A DNA stretch of 54,517 nt from Pseudomonas sp. Irchel s3h14 (GCF_900187425.1 NZ_FYDJ01000028.1:1-54517); one strand, 5' to 3'; counted from the stretch's first letter, positions 7,913-16,594 are shown. Translations and numbers: made by a program. The notes: a model not told the origin generated them from the letters alone.

Positions 7913-9010
7913 TTACGAAAGGCTGGACATGTAGTCGTTGTAACCAAACTCACGAACCACCTCGACAGTACCGTCGAGTTGTTTCACTACGATGGACGGC
8001 ATTTTCAGGCCGTTGAACCAGTTCTTCTTGACCATGGTGTAACCCGCTGCGTCGATGAACGACAGCCGATCCCCGATCGCCAGCGGACGATCAAATTGAT
8101 ACTCACCGAAAATGTCTCCGGCCAGGCAGGATTTGCCGCACACCATGTACGTGTGCTCGCCATCGCTGGGCGCCAGCTTGGCATTCAGGCGATAGATCAG
8201 CAGGTCGAGCATATGCGCTTCGATGGAGCTGTCCACAACCGCCAGGTGCTTGCCGTTGTAGAGGGTGTCGAGCACGGTGACTTCCAGCGACGCGCTCTGC
8301 GTGATGGCCGCTTCGCCCGGCTCCAGGTAGACCTGCACGCCGTATTTTTGCGAGAAGCTCTTGAGACGCGCGCAGAACTCATCGATTGCGTAGCCTTCAC
8401 CCGTGAAATGGATACCGCCACCGAGGCTGACCCACTCGACCTTGTGCAGCAAGTCGCCGAAGCGTTCTTCGATGGTGCACAGCATCTGGTCGAACAGGCC
8501 GAAATCACCGTTCTCGCAGTTGTTGTGGAACATGAAGCCCGAGATCTGCTCAATGACCTGTTCGATCTTCACCGGATCCCACTCGCCCAGACGGCTGAAC
8601 GGCCGCGCGGGGTCGGCCAGCAGGTAATCCGAGCTGCTCACCTGCGGATTGACCCGCAGACCGCGCACCTTGCCTGCTGAAGCTTCAGTGTAGCGTTGCA
8701 ACTGACCGATGGAGTTGAAGATGATCTTGTCGCAGTTGTCGAGCATCTCCTCGATCTCGTCGTCGGCCCAGGCCACGCTGTAGGCATGGGTCTCGCCAGC
8801 GAACTTCTGTCGACCGAGTTTGAGCTCGTAGAGCGACGACGACGTGGTGCCGTCCATGTATTGCTGCATCAGGTCGAACACCGACCAGGTGGCGAAGCAC
8901 TTGAGTGCCAGGAGCGCCTTGGCCCCGGATTGTTCGCGCACATAGGCGATCTTCTGCATGTTCGCCAGCAGCTTTTGTTTATCGATGAGGTAGTACGGCG
9001 TTTTGATCAT
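7913..9010 (-). CDS. nspC: Carboxynorspermidine/carboxyspermidine decarboxylase
   Basis: 365 residues from the ATG at 9010, which has GGAGG nine bases upstream. A longer frame to 9064 lacks support. This is a fold-III PLP decarboxylase: an alanine-racemase-like barrel with the early PLP-Lys segment (KALLALKCFATW), the glycine-rich GLRVNPQVSSSDY and VSLGGGIHFTGEGY motifs, and a C-terminal CLAGD active-site segment. It removes CO2 from the carboxy-polyamine made by the next gene, giving norspermidine or spermidine. The adjacent dehydrogenase makes the pair assignment firm. It is divergent from the DeoR gene at 9250, with about 240 bp between them. Confidence 0.9.
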   Translation of the reverse strand: MIKTPYYLIDKQKLLANMQKIAYVREQSGAKALLALKCFATWSVFDLMQQYMDGTTSSSLYELKLGRQKFAGETHAYSVAWADDEIEEMLDNCDKIIFNSIGQLQRYTEASAGKVRGLRVNPQVSSSDYLLADPARPFSRLGEWDPVKIEQVIEQISGFMFHNNCENGDFGLFDQMLCTIEERFGDLLHKVEWVSLGGGIHFTGEGYAIDEFCARLKSFSQKYGVQVYLEPGEAAITQSASLEVTVLDTLYNGKHLAVVDSSIEAHMLDLLIYRLNAKLAPSDGEHTYMVCGKSCLAGDIFGEYQFDRPLAIGDRLSFIDAAGYTMVKKNWFNGLKMPSIVVKQLDGTVEVVREFGYNDYMSSLS

Positions 9011-9249
9011 TTCGAGGCGCCTCCGGCAAGGCCAGCCAAAAAAGGATGCGCATTGTGCCTTCACTCGCTACATATCGAAAGAGCAGGAAGCCCTCTCCAC
9101 GCGAAACGTGACTCAATTTTAGTCCCAGGCACCCAGCAAGCCAGAGTGACGGTCTTTGTCCCCAGGCCCCGTCACATCGCCGCGCTACTGTTCCCGCCAC
9201 AGATTCGCTACTATGTTTGACCGTCAGCTTTCCTTAATCTGGAGCCCGA

Positions 9250-10068
9250 ATGCCTAATCAAAAGGACATCGCCGCCGAAAGCGGCGCACCGATGATTCCT
9301 GAACAGCGCCGTGAATTGATGCTGCGACAGTTGCGCAAGCATCAGGTGCTGAGCGTTCATCAGTTGATGGAAATGTTCGACTGTTCGCACATGACCATAC
9401 GTCGCGATATCGCGCTGCTGGAGCAGGAAGGTCGTGCTTACTCGGTAACGGGTGGGGTGCGGATCGCCAGCCAGCTCCATAGTGAGCCCAGCCATCAGCT
9501 CAAGGCGGTGGTCGAGTTGCCACAGAAGCAATCCATGGCCAAGCTCGCCGCCCGGCTACTGCATGCCGATATGACGATTTACCTGGATGCGGGAACCAGC
9601 ACGCTGGAAATCGTCCCCTACATCAAGGCGCTGTCCGGCATGACCGTGGTGACTAACGACTTCGGCATTGTCCAGGCGCTTATCGAAGCCCCCCAAGTCA
9701 CGGTGATTCATACCGGCGGGCAGCTGGATCACTCCAATCAATCGTGCGTCGGTGGCCTGGCGGTGGCCACCTTGCGCCAGGTCGTCACCGACATCGCGTT
9801 CATATCGACCAGCTCATGGGATTTGCGTCGCGGCCTCACCACGCCTTCGGCGCTGAAGGTGGAGGTGAAACAAGCCGCGATGCAATCGGCCTCGCAAGTG
9901 GTGCTGGTGGCCAGCAGTTCGAAATACGGCACATTCAGCATGTACAAGATTGCCGGGTTAGAGCAGTTCGACATTATTCTCAGCGACGATGCGTTGACCC
10001 CGGCCGCGGCCGATGGCATTCGCAAGCAGGGAGTCGAACTGTTGCTGCCTTCTGATAGCAACGCGTAA
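9250..10068 (+). CDS. DeoR-family transcriptional regulator of the four-carbon sugar-acid operon
   Basis: 272 residues. An N-terminal winged helix (about 18-75: QRRELMLRQLRKHQVLSV, CSHMTIRRDIALLEQEG) precedes the sugar-phosphate-sensing DeoRC domain (YLDAGTSTLEIVPYI, VTNDFGIVQAL, KYGTFSMYKI). DeoR repressors of this type usually respond to a phosphorylated intermediate. The gene converges on otnI with only 4 bases between their stops, so it is the likely local repressor of the operon ending at 10073. The palindrome at 15700-15717 is a candidate operator. It could instead act on the divergent polyamine genes, but that is less likely. Confidence 0.85.
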   Translation: MPNQKDIAAESGAPMIPEQRRELMLRQLRKHQVLSVHQLMEMFDCSHMTIRRDIALLEQEGRAYSVTGGVRIASQLHSEPSHQLKAVVELPQKQSMAKLAARLLHADMTIYLDAGTSTLEIVPYIKALSGMTVVTNDFGIVQALIEAPQVTVIHTGGQLDHSNQSCVGGLAVATLRQVVTDIAFISTSSWDLRRGLTTPSALKVEVKQAAMQSASQVVLVASSSKYGTFSMYKIAGLEQFDIILSDDALTPAAADGIRKQGVELLLPSDSNA

Positions 10069-10072
10069 GGCG

Positions 10073-10855
10073 TTAGCGCGCCTTCCAGTCACGCAGCCAC
10101 TGCAAGCCGGCAGACGTGTTGCCACGTGGCCGATATTCGCACCCTACCCAGCCGTCATAACCCAACTGGTCGATTAACTCGAACAGATAGGGATAGTTGA
10201 CTTCTCCCAGGTCCGGTTCATGCCGGTCCGGTACGCCGGCGATCTGGATATGGCCGATACCATCGAAGTCCCGACACAGTTTGGTGGCCAGGTCGCCTTC
10301 AACGATTTGGCAGTGATAACAGTCGAACTGAACCTTCAGGTTACTGGCGCCTACTTCCTTGCAGATGGCCTGGGCCTGGTCCTGCCGGTTGAGGAAAAAG
10401 CCCGGCATGTCTCGTGTATTGATCGGCTCCAGCAGCACCGTGATACCGACCTTGGCCGCCTGGGCGGTGGCATAGGCCAGGTTTTCCAGATAAATGGCGT
10501 GATGCCGTGCCCGATCACTCTCGGACGGAAGCAGGCCGGCCATGACATGGATGCGCGAGTTACCCAGCACGCCGGCGTATTCCAGGGCACGATCAAAACC
10601 GCTACGAAATTCACTCTCACGGCCCGGCAACGACACCGTGCCCCGCTCGCCCGCCGCCCAATCACCGGGCGGTGCGTTGAACAGTGCCTGCACCAGGCCG
10701 TTGTCGCTCAAGCGTTGCTTGAGTTCTTCAGCGCTGTAGTCGTAGGGAAACAGGTATTCCACCGCTTCGAAACCATCGGCAGCCGCGGCGGCGAAGCGAT
10801 CCAGAAACGCATGTTCCGGGTAGAGCATGCTGAGGTTGGCAGCAAAACGAGGCAT
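10073..10855 (-). CDS. otnI: 2-oxo-tetronate isomerase (hydroxypyruvate isomerase-like)
   Basis: 260 residues from the ATG at 10855, which follows AGGAG at 5-base spacing. This is a TIM-barrel xylose-isomerase-like protein of the Hyi/OtnI family: MPRFAANLSMLYPEHAFLDR start, FNAPPGDW, LLEPINTRDMPGFFL with a metal-binding Glu, and FDCYHCQIVEGD with Asp/His ligands. In the four-carbon acid sugar pathway it interconverts 2-oxo- and 3-oxo-tetronate. It is the last gene of the leftward operon and is separated from the transporter by a REP palindrome pair. A role as hydroxypyruvate isomerase is the alternative; context favours OtnI. Confidence 0.88.
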   Translation of the reverse strand: MPRFAANLSMLYPEHAFLDRFAAAAADGFEAVEYLFPYDYSAEELKQRLSDNGLVQALFNAPPGDWAAGERGTVSLPGRESEFRSGFDRALEYAGVLGNSRIHVMAGLLPSESDRARHHAIYLENLAYATAQAAKVGITVLLEPINTRDMPGFFLNRQDQAQAICKEVGASNLKVQFDCYHCQIVEGDLATKLCRDFDGIGHIQIAGVPDRHEPDLGEVNYPYLFELIDQLGYDGWVGCEYRPRGNTSAGLQWLRDWKAR

Positions 10856-10877
10856 GGTAGCTCCTATAGATGACTTT

Positions 10878-10945
10878 TGTAGGAGCACGGCTTGCCGGCG
10901 AAGGCGATCTCAAGGACGCCATCGCCGGCAAGCCGTGCTCCTACA
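10878..10945. repeat. REPIN: inverted pair of GTAGGAGC-type REP elements
   Basis: Two 24-base arms (beginning TGTAGGAGCACGGCTTGCC and ending GGCAAGCCGTGCTCCTACA) are perfect reverse complements around a short loop. This is the classic Pseudomonas REP doublet arrangement. It sits between gntP and otnI, inside the operon, where it could fold in the mRNA and lower or stabilise flanking messages. Confidence 0.9.
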
Positions 10946-10958
10946 GGTCGACAGTTCG

Positions 10959-12419
10959 TTAGACAAATGGCCAGATCAGCAGGGTAATACAGAAACCCAA
11001 GGTGCCGAGCAAGGTGGTCAACACCGTCCAGGTGCGCAAGCCGTCGGCCACGTTCAGTCCGGACAACTTGGTGAAGATCCAGTAACCGGCATCGTTGATA
11101 TGGGACATCGCCAACCCGCCACCGCCCATGGCCAGGCACAGCAGCGCCATGTGATTCGCAGTGAGATCGAGGGTCGCAATCAGCGGGCTGATGATGCCGG
11201 CAGTGGTCACCAGCGCCACCGTCGTCGAGCCCTGCACTGCGCGCAACAGCATGGTCAGCAGAAAGCCCAGCGCCAGCACCGGCAGACCGGTGGTGCGCAG
11301 CATGTCGGAGACCACGGCGCCGATTCCGGTATCCACCAGCACCTTGCCAAACACCCCTCCGGCACCGGCAATCAGGATCACCATGGCCACACCGGGCAAG
11401 GCCGAACCGATCACGTCGGACACCTGAGTACGGCTCCAGCCCCGACGCGAACCCAGCAACCAGGCACACAGCAAGGTGTCGATCAGCAGCGCCACCAGCG
11501 GTGCGCCGAGCACGGTCATGATGCCGCGCAGGGTCGATTCGGCAGGCAGCAACGAGGTGGACAGCGTTCCCAGCAGAATCAGAATGATGGGCAGCAGGAT
11601 CAGGCTGACGATCAGACCAAACCCCGGAGGGGGTGCCGGCGGCAACTTGGAAACGATGCTGCTGGTGGACTCTTCCAGGCCCATGTGCGACACGGCCACA
11701 GCCGCTCGCTCAGCGCTCTTGTCGTTGCCATTGGACCAGGCGGCCAGATCCTCGTTGGTGACATGCGGGCCATAGACCTCGGCACGAATATCGTCGGTCA
11801 TCGGGAACACCCGACGGGTCATGCGCCCGGCCACGCGATAGCCGACATAGCAAAGGAACGCAGTCAGCGGCAGGCCGAACATCAGCACGCGACCGAGGTC
11901 GGCGCCCAACTGGCTGGCAGCGGCCACCGCACCCGGGTGTGGCGGCAGGAAGGCGTGTACGGTCAGCAACGCAGCGCACATCGGCAGCGCGAACACCAAC
12001 AGCGGCTTACGCGCACTGCGCGCAATGCCATAGGCCAGCGGCATCAGGATGATCACGCCGACCTCGAAGAACACCGGCACCCCGACCATGAACCCGGCAA
12101 TCGTCAGTGCCAGCGGTGTACGCCGGTTGCCGAAACGAGTGATCAGGGTCTTGGCCAGCGCCTCGGCACCACCGGAGAGTTCGATGATCCGCCCGATCAT
12201 CGCGCCCAAGGCAATGATGATCGCGATATGGCCCAGGGTCTTGCCCATGCCGCCTTCGATGGTTGCCACCAGATCGGCCGGTTTCACCCCGGCCACCAGC
12301 GCCACCAGAATGCTCACCAGCATCAACGCTACGAAGGGCTGGAACTTGTACTTGAGCACCAGGAACAACAACAGCGCGATGCCCACCCCTGCGGTAATCA
12401 TCAGGACTAAAGGGCTCAT
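10959..12419 (-). CDS. GntP-family sugar-acid:H+ symporter
   Basis: 486 residues with about 12-14 hydrophobic segments. GntP-family landmarks include MSPLVLMITAGVGIALLLFL at the start, GGMGKTLGHIAIIIALGAMIGR, ITLLIWPF near the end, and MGGGGLAMSHINDAGYWIF, which resembles the conserved NDxG(Y/F)W segment. It imports an aldonic acid across the inner membrane. Within this operon threonate or erythronate is the probable substrate, though family members also carry gluconate. A 189-bp gap separates it from otnC, and only weak structure is seen there. Confidence 0.92.
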   Translation of the reverse strand: MSPLVLMITAGVGIALLLFLVLKYKFQPFVALMLVSILVALVAGVKPADLVATIEGGMGKTLGHIAIIIALGAMIGRIIELSGGAEALAKTLITRFGNRRTPLALTIAGFMVGVPVFFEVGVIILMPLAYGIARSARKPLLVFALPMCAALLTVHAFLPPHPGAVAAASQLGADLGRVLMFGLPLTAFLCYVGYRVAGRMTRRVFPMTDDIRAEVYGPHVTNEDLAAWSNGNDKSAERAAVAVSHMGLEESTSSIVSKLPPAPPPGFGLIVSLILLPIILILLGTLSTSLLPAESTLRGIMTVLGAPLVALLIDTLLCAWLLGSRRGWSRTQVSDVIGSALPGVAMVILIAGAGGVFGKVLVDTGIGAVVSDMLRTTGLPVLALGFLLTMLLRAVQGSTTVALVTTAGIISPLIATLDLTANHMALLCLAMGGGGLAMSHINDAGYWIFTKLSGLNVADGLRTWTVLTTLLGTLGFCITLLIWPFV

Positions 12420-12608
12420 TTCAGAACCCCTCCACGCCGGGTAAACGAAACGGTTCTGCCACTGAATCTGAAAATACCGCAGTGAAAGTGAGTCATGCTT
12501 GGATTTCCTGTTGTTATTGTTTTTTCAGGCAAGCCGGGTCCGTCGAGAGTCGCTACGCGTCTCATGTACAGGGCCTGCTGTATCGATTTGTGGTGTTAAG
12601 CCAGCGCT

Positions 12609-13259
12609 TTACCAGGTCGCGCCGAAGGTCTCTCGCAACTCGTCCAAAGCCGACTGGTCGAGAGGTTCCGGTTTGGGATCGCTCATCAGCCAGAGCCGCG
12701 CTGTTTCCTCAAGCTCCTCCAGGGCGTAACTGGCCCTGGAGACCGAACTTTCCCAGACCACCGGGCCAAGTCGTTCGAGCATCACGCCGCGAACACTATT
12801 CGCCAGTTGCGCGACTTGCTCGGCAACCTTCGGCGAACCGGGTCGCTGGTAGCCAATCAACGGGATATGCCCGACTTTCATGACCTGATACGGCGTCAGC
12901 GGTGGCAGGATGTCGTCCGCCTGCCAGACACCGGCCAGCGTCAACGCCACCAGATGAGTGGAATGGGTATGCACCACGCCGCCGACACTCGGGTTGCGGT
13001 CGTAGACCTGGCGGTGCAGCGCCAGGGTCTTTGAAGGCTTGTCACCGGACACCCATTCGCCAGCCAGGTTGACCTTGGCGATAGTCGCCGGATCGAGGCG
13101 CCCGAGGCAGACATCGGTCGGTGTGATCAACCAGCCGTCGTCCAGGCGCGCGCTGATATTGCCGGCGCTGCCGACGGTGTAACCGCGCTGGTAAAGGCTA
13201 CGGCCAACCTCGCAGATTTCCTCACGCAGGGCGCTTTCGTTACTCACTGCGCAGCTCAT
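12609..13259 (-). CDS. otnC: 3-oxo-tetronate 4-phosphate decarboxylase (class II aldolase family)
   Basis: 216 residues of the class II aldolase/adducin fold. GSAGNISARLDDGWLITPT is the N-terminal phosphate-binding signature, and VVHTHSTHLVALTLAG carries the metal-ligand histidines. It splits CO2 from 3-oxo-tetronate 4-phosphate to yield dihydroxyacetone phosphate, which enters glycolysis. The start overlaps the end of otnK by 4 bases (translational coupling). An L-fuculose-phosphate aldolase would look similar, but the otnK/otnI/ltnD context supports OtnC. Confidence 0.9.
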   Translation of the reverse strand: MSCAVSNESALREEICEVGRSLYQRGYTVGSAGNISARLDDGWLITPTDVCLGRLDPATIAKVNLAGEWVSGDKPSKTLALHRQVYDRNPSVGGVVHTHSTHLVALTLAGVWQADDILPPLTPYQVMKVGHIPLIGYQRPGSPKVAEQVAQLANSVRGVMLERLGPVVWESSVSRASYALEELEETARLWLMSDPKPEPLDQSALDELRETFGATW

Positions 13260-14554
13260 TGTGCACCCCCGGCCTGGGCAAGTTGGTGCAAGGCTTTGCT
13301 GAAGAAGTCGCGGCCACCGAAGTTGCCCGATTTGAGTGCCAACGCCAAAGGTTCGTCAGTACTGCTGACGGTCGCCGGCACACCCGGATCGATCTGCGCG
13401 CCGATCTGCAGCAGCTGTACGCCCAGCGCCTGAACCACAGCACCCGAGGTTTCTCCGCCGGCGATCACGAAGCGGCGTACGCCGCTCTGGCGCAGACCTT
13501 GGGCAATTTCGCCAAAGGCGTTTTCCACCAGACTGCCAGCCTGCTCGACACCCAGTTGCTGTTGCACCGACTTGACCTCATCCGGTGAGCTGGTGGCGTA
13601 GATCAATACGGTTTGATCGTTATCACGGGCGAAGGTCAAGGCTTGCGCCACCACCGGTTCGCCCGCAGCCAAGGCCAACGGATCAATCCGCAGGGCCGGC
13701 CGCCCGGCTTCGAGCCAGGCCGCCACTTGTCCATTGGTGGCGATCGAAGCACTGCCGGCCAACACCACTTCCCCGCCGAATACCACCGGGAGCTTCGAGG
13801 CATCGAGGTCGCGCAGCTTGCCGGCGCGACGGAAATTTTCCGGCAAACCCAGCGCCAGCCCCGAACCACCCGTCAACAACGGCAGATCGGCACAGGCGGT
13901 ACCGAGGGTGTACAGATCGCTGTCCGACAAGGCATCAGCGATTGCCATGCCGACACCTTGAGCCCTCAGCTCTGCGATTCGCGCACGCACGTGCTCAGTG
14001 CCGCGGGCAATGATGTCGTAGCGCAACAGGCCGACATTCAGACCGGTCTGCGATTGCAGGACCCGAACCAGGTTGGCATCGGTCATCGGCGTCAGCGGGT
14101 GATGCTGCATGCCCGACTCGCTGAGCAGTTGATCCTGCACAAACAAGTGGCCGCGAAAGACTGTCCGGCCATTCTCCGGGAACGCCGGACAGGCCAGGGT
14201 GAAGTCGCTGCCCAGCGCGGCCAGCAGCGCTTCGCTGACCTGGCCGATATTGCCGGCCGCGGTGGAGTCGAACGTCGAGCAATATTTGAAGAAGATCTGC
14301 TCGCAGCCTTGTTCGCGCAGCCACGCCAGCGCGGCGAGGGACTGTTCGACCGCGTCGGCGACAGGAATGGTGCGCGACTTCAGGGCAATGACGATCGCAT
14401 CGGCATCAAGCCCGGCGGCTACGTCTGCGCTCGGGATCCCGATGCTTTGCACGGTACGCATTCCGCCGCGCACCAGCATGTTGGCAAGATCCGTGGCACC
14501 GGTGAAATCGTCGGCGATGCAGCCCAGCAGCGGGCGTGCGGTGGAGGTAGTCAT
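13256..14554 (-). CDS. otnK: 3-oxo-tetronate kinase (DUF1537 family)
   Basis: 432 residues. The N-terminal DUF1537 signature LGCIADDFTGATDLANMLVR and the KYCSTFDSTAAGNIG motif are present, with a C-terminal nucleotide-binding segment including FVIAGGETSGAVVQALGV. It phosphorylates 3-oxo-tetronate at C4 in threonate/erythronate catabolism. It lies 27 bases behind ltnD and overlaps otnC by 4 bases, so it is an internal operon gene. The length is normal for the family. Confidence 0.92.
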   Translation of the reverse strand: MTTSTARPLLGCIADDFTGATDLANMLVRGGMRTVQSIGIPSADVAAGLDADAIVIALKSRTIPVADAVEQSLAALAWLREQGCEQIFFKYCSTFDSTAAGNIGQVSEALLAALGSDFTLACPAFPENGRTVFRGHLFVQDQLLSESGMQHHPLTPMTDANLVRVLQSQTGLNVGLLRYDIIARGTEHVRARIAELRAQGVGMAIADALSDSDLYTLGTACADLPLLTGGSGLALGLPENFRRAGKLRDLDASKLPVVFGGEVVLAGSASIATNGQVAAWLEAGRPALRIDPLALAAGEPVVAQALTFARDNDQTVLIYATSSPDEVKSVQQQLGVEQAGSLVENAFGEIAQGLRQSGVRRFVIAGGETSGAVVQALGVQLLQIGAQIDPGVPATVSSTDEPLALALKSGNFGGRDFFSKALHQLAQAGGAQ

Positions 14555-14581
14555 GGAGTGTTCCTCAAACGGGCTCGGGCT

Positions 14582-15487
14582 TCAAACGGACTGGGGCTTG
14601 GCAGTCGGCAATTCGATGCCCGGGAAAATCTTGATCACCGCCGAATCGTCCTCACGGCCGAAGCCGGCACTGGACGCCTGCATGAACATCTGGTGAGCGG
14701 TGGCCGACAGCGGCAGCGGGAATTTGCTGGCCCGGGCGGTATCCAGCACCAGGCCCAAGTCCTTGACGAAAATATCCACCGCGGACAACGGTGTGTAGTC
14801 AGCCTTGAGAATGTGCGGTACGCGGTTTTCGAACATCCAGGAATTACCGGCGCTATGGGTGATCACCTCATACAGTGCATCGGCATCGACCCCTTCACGC
14901 AGGCCCAGCGCCATGGCTTCGGCAGAGGCGGCAATATGCACCCCGGCGAGCAGCTGATTGATGATCTTGACCTTGGAGCCCAGGCCATGGACGTCACCCA
15001 GGCGATAAACCTTGCCGGCCATGCCCGCCAGGATTGACTCAGCCTTGGTATAGGCGTCGGCCGGCCCCGAGGTCATCATGGTCATCTCGCCAGCGGCAGC
15101 CTTGGCGGCGCCACCGGAAATCGGTGCATCCAGATACAGCAGGCCCAGCGCAGCCAGGCGCTGGCCCAGATCCACCGCGTAAGTCGGGGCTACGGTCGCG
15201 CAACCGATCACCAGACTGCCCGGCCGCAGTGCGGCCACGGCACCACCCTCACCAAACAATACGGTTTCGGTCTGCTCGGCGTTGACCACCACGGTCACGA
15301 TCACGTCGCACTCAGCGGCCATGTGCGACGGCGAAGAGCAAGCCACACCGCCCTCCCCCGCAAACTGTTCAGTCACCGCAGCCCGCACATCACAGGCATG
15401 CACATTGAAACCGCTGCGCAACAACGAGCGAGCAATGCCCAGGCCCATCGCGCCCAGACCGACAACACCGACATTCTTGTTATTCAT
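14582..15487 (-). CDS. ltnD: L-threonate 2-dehydrogenase (beta-hydroxyacid dehydrogenase family)
   Basis: 301 residues from the ATG at 15487, with GGAG 6 bases upstream. An N-terminal NAD motif GVVGLGAMGLGIARSLL, the substrate-binding DAPISGGAAKAAAGEM segment (family motif DxPVSGG), and the catalytic Lys in GSKVKIINQLLAG are all in place. It oxidises the C2 hydroxyl of L-threonate (or D-erythronate in DenD-type members) to 2-oxo-tetronate, the first catabolic step. Its start overlaps the stop of a small upstream ORF, which implies coupled translation. Confidence 0.9.
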   Translation of the reverse strand: MNNKNVGVVGLGAMGLGIARSLLRSGFNVHACDVRAAVTEQFAGEGGVACSSPSHMAAECDVIVTVVVNAEQTETVLFGEGGAVAALRPGSLVIGCATVAPTYAVDLGQRLAALGLLYLDAPISGGAAKAAAGEMTMMTSGPADAYTKAESILAGMAGKVYRLGDVHGLGSKVKIINQLLAGVHIAASAEAMALGLREGVDADALYEVITHSAGNSWMFENRVPHILKADYTPLSAVDIFVKDLGLVLDTARASKFPLPLSATAHQMFMQASSAGFGREDDSAVIKIFPGIELPTAKPQSV

Positions 15488-15647
15488 GGGGTACTCCAGT
15501 GGAAAGCAGCGACTGCTTGCGCGCCTGCAAGGCGCAGACATTGGCCGCGTTGTAGAGAGGGCTGCGGTAGACAGGATCAGCGCCGAGCGGATAAACCCGC
15601 TGAGGGGCACTGCCATTCAGCACATGAGTCGGGATCTCGTCGAACAT
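15480..15647 (-). CDS. Unrecognised 55-aa ORF translationally coupled to ltnD
   Basis: The ATG at 15647 follows AGGA at 8-base spacing. The 55 codons use Pseudomonas-like G/C-ending triplets. The protein begins MFDEIPTHVLNG, continues with YPLGADPVYRSPLYNAANV and ends STGVPHE, with a single Cys and no membrane segment. Its stop (TAA, 15480-15482) lies inside ltnD and the two reading frames overlap by 8 bases, so it looks like the first gene of the operon or a leader that sets ltnD translation. I do not recognise a family, and no function is proposed. It could be a fortuitous frame, but start, ribosome site, codon use and overlap all agree. Confidence 0.55.
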   Translation of the reverse strand: MFDEIPTHVLNGSAPQRVYPLGADPVYRSPLYNAANVCALQARKQSLLSTGVPHE

Positions 15648-15699
15648 CAAGGCAATCCTGTTTTTGTCGTGTTATCAGGTTGTCATACCGGCTGACGGA

Positions 15700-15717
15700 G
15701 ATCATCTACCAATGATC
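15700..15717. promoter_or_regulatory. Candidate operator upstream of the ltnD operon
   Basis: A perfect inverted repeat GATCAT-N6-ATGATC lies 53 bases upstream of the small ORF start, where the leftward promoter should be. A plausible -10 (TATGAC) lies between it and the gene. The DeoR regulator at 9250 is the candidate binder. This is inferred from position and symmetry only. Confidence 0.4.
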
Positions 15718-15946
15718 AGATTATGTGAAGTATTTTTTTAATCTAACATTTTTTAACATCGCTTCCGCCACGCAAAAAAGAGAGATGCTGCTCTCCGTGC
15801 GGGAGACACCCGCTTGCCGCCGGGAGTGGCAAGTTTTGAGCACTGACTTACACTGCGATACACCCAATGCGAACGAATGAATGTTCAATAGACCGATAGG
15901 TTCCATGGCAATCCGGGGATCACGTCATGATCTGGGTGAAGCCAAC

Positions 15947-16594
15947 ATGAAAACGGTCACGACCCTTTTCACCTGTCTGCTCGCTGCCAGCGTTTGCGCG
16001 GCGACGAGCCCCTGCGCAAATGCTGCGTCGTTCAAGACCAGCTTCGACTGCGCCACGGCAAGGGCATCCGTCGAAAAGCTTATCTGTCGCGATCGGCAAC
16101 TGGCGCAGATGGATATCGAACTGACGCGTCTTTATCGCCTGGCGCTCACGGATGAACGTTCAGTACCGCGGCCAGACAAAGTCTTGATCGACCAGGAGTT
16201 CTGGATCGACTCGCGTAATCAGTGTGCGTCCACGTCTGAACCCAAGGCGTGCACAATCCGAAGTTATGCCGAGCGCGCGCACCAGCTACGCCAAGGCTCG
16301 GCCATTGTGAGAACCAAGGATCCAGACAGGCTCACCGAAGGCCCCCTGGCTTTTCGTTGCACAGGGATTAACGCGCTGATCGCCGCTACCTTCTTCAACA
16401 CGCAGCCAGGTGTCGTGTACCTGAAATGGACGAATACCTCGATCACCCTGAACCAGGTGCCGAGTGATTCGGGAACCCAATACATTGGCAAGGATTCCCA
16501 AGGGAACTACCGCTTCTGGCAAGACGGCAACGGGGTCATTTTCCAGAAGCCAGGCTCAGGGGCGATGAGTTGTACGGCCGAGCCGGTCAGCTGA
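15947..16594 (+). CDS. Periplasmic lysozyme-inhibitor-like protein: LprI-type domain fused to MliC domain
   Basis: 215 residues from the ATG at 15947. A signal peptide (MKTVTTLFTCLLAASVCAAT...ANA) is followed by a four-Cys LprI/DUF1311 domain (about 30-110: FDCATARASVEKLICRDRQL, then FWIDSRNQCAS). A C-terminal MliC domain (about 130-215) has the paired cysteines (FRC and MSC) and the PGVVYLKW...SGTQYIG...FWQDGNG core. MliC proteins block c-type lysozyme; LprI domains are also linked to lysozyme resistance. No proper lipobox is seen (Val precedes the Cys), so it is probably soluble periplasmic. A longer in-frame start at 15881 would spoil the signal peptide. Confidence 0.85.
   Translation: MKTVTTLFTCLLAASVCAATSPCANAASFKTSFDCATARASVEKLICRDRQLAQMDIELTRLYRLALTDERSVPRPDKVLIDQEFWIDSRNQCASTSEPKACTIRSYAERAHQLRQGSAIVRTKDPDRLTEGPLAFRCTGINALIAATFFNTQPGVVYLKWTNTSITLNQVPSDSGTQYIGKDSQGNYRFWQDGNGVIFQKPGSGAMSCTAEPVS

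Noticed and set aside
6338..8680. 780-codon + strand open frame
   Set aside because: It is antisense to the carboxynorspermidine genes and rich in H, Q, R and V from reverse-strand GC bias, without domains or a ribosome site.
10827..12410. 527-codon + strand frame rich in His and Gln
   Set aside because: Shadow of the GntP transporter; low-complexity composition and no domain.
13613..15037. 474-codon + strand frame across otnK and ltnD
   Set aside because: Antisense to two confidently assigned genes with normal codon use; no motif.
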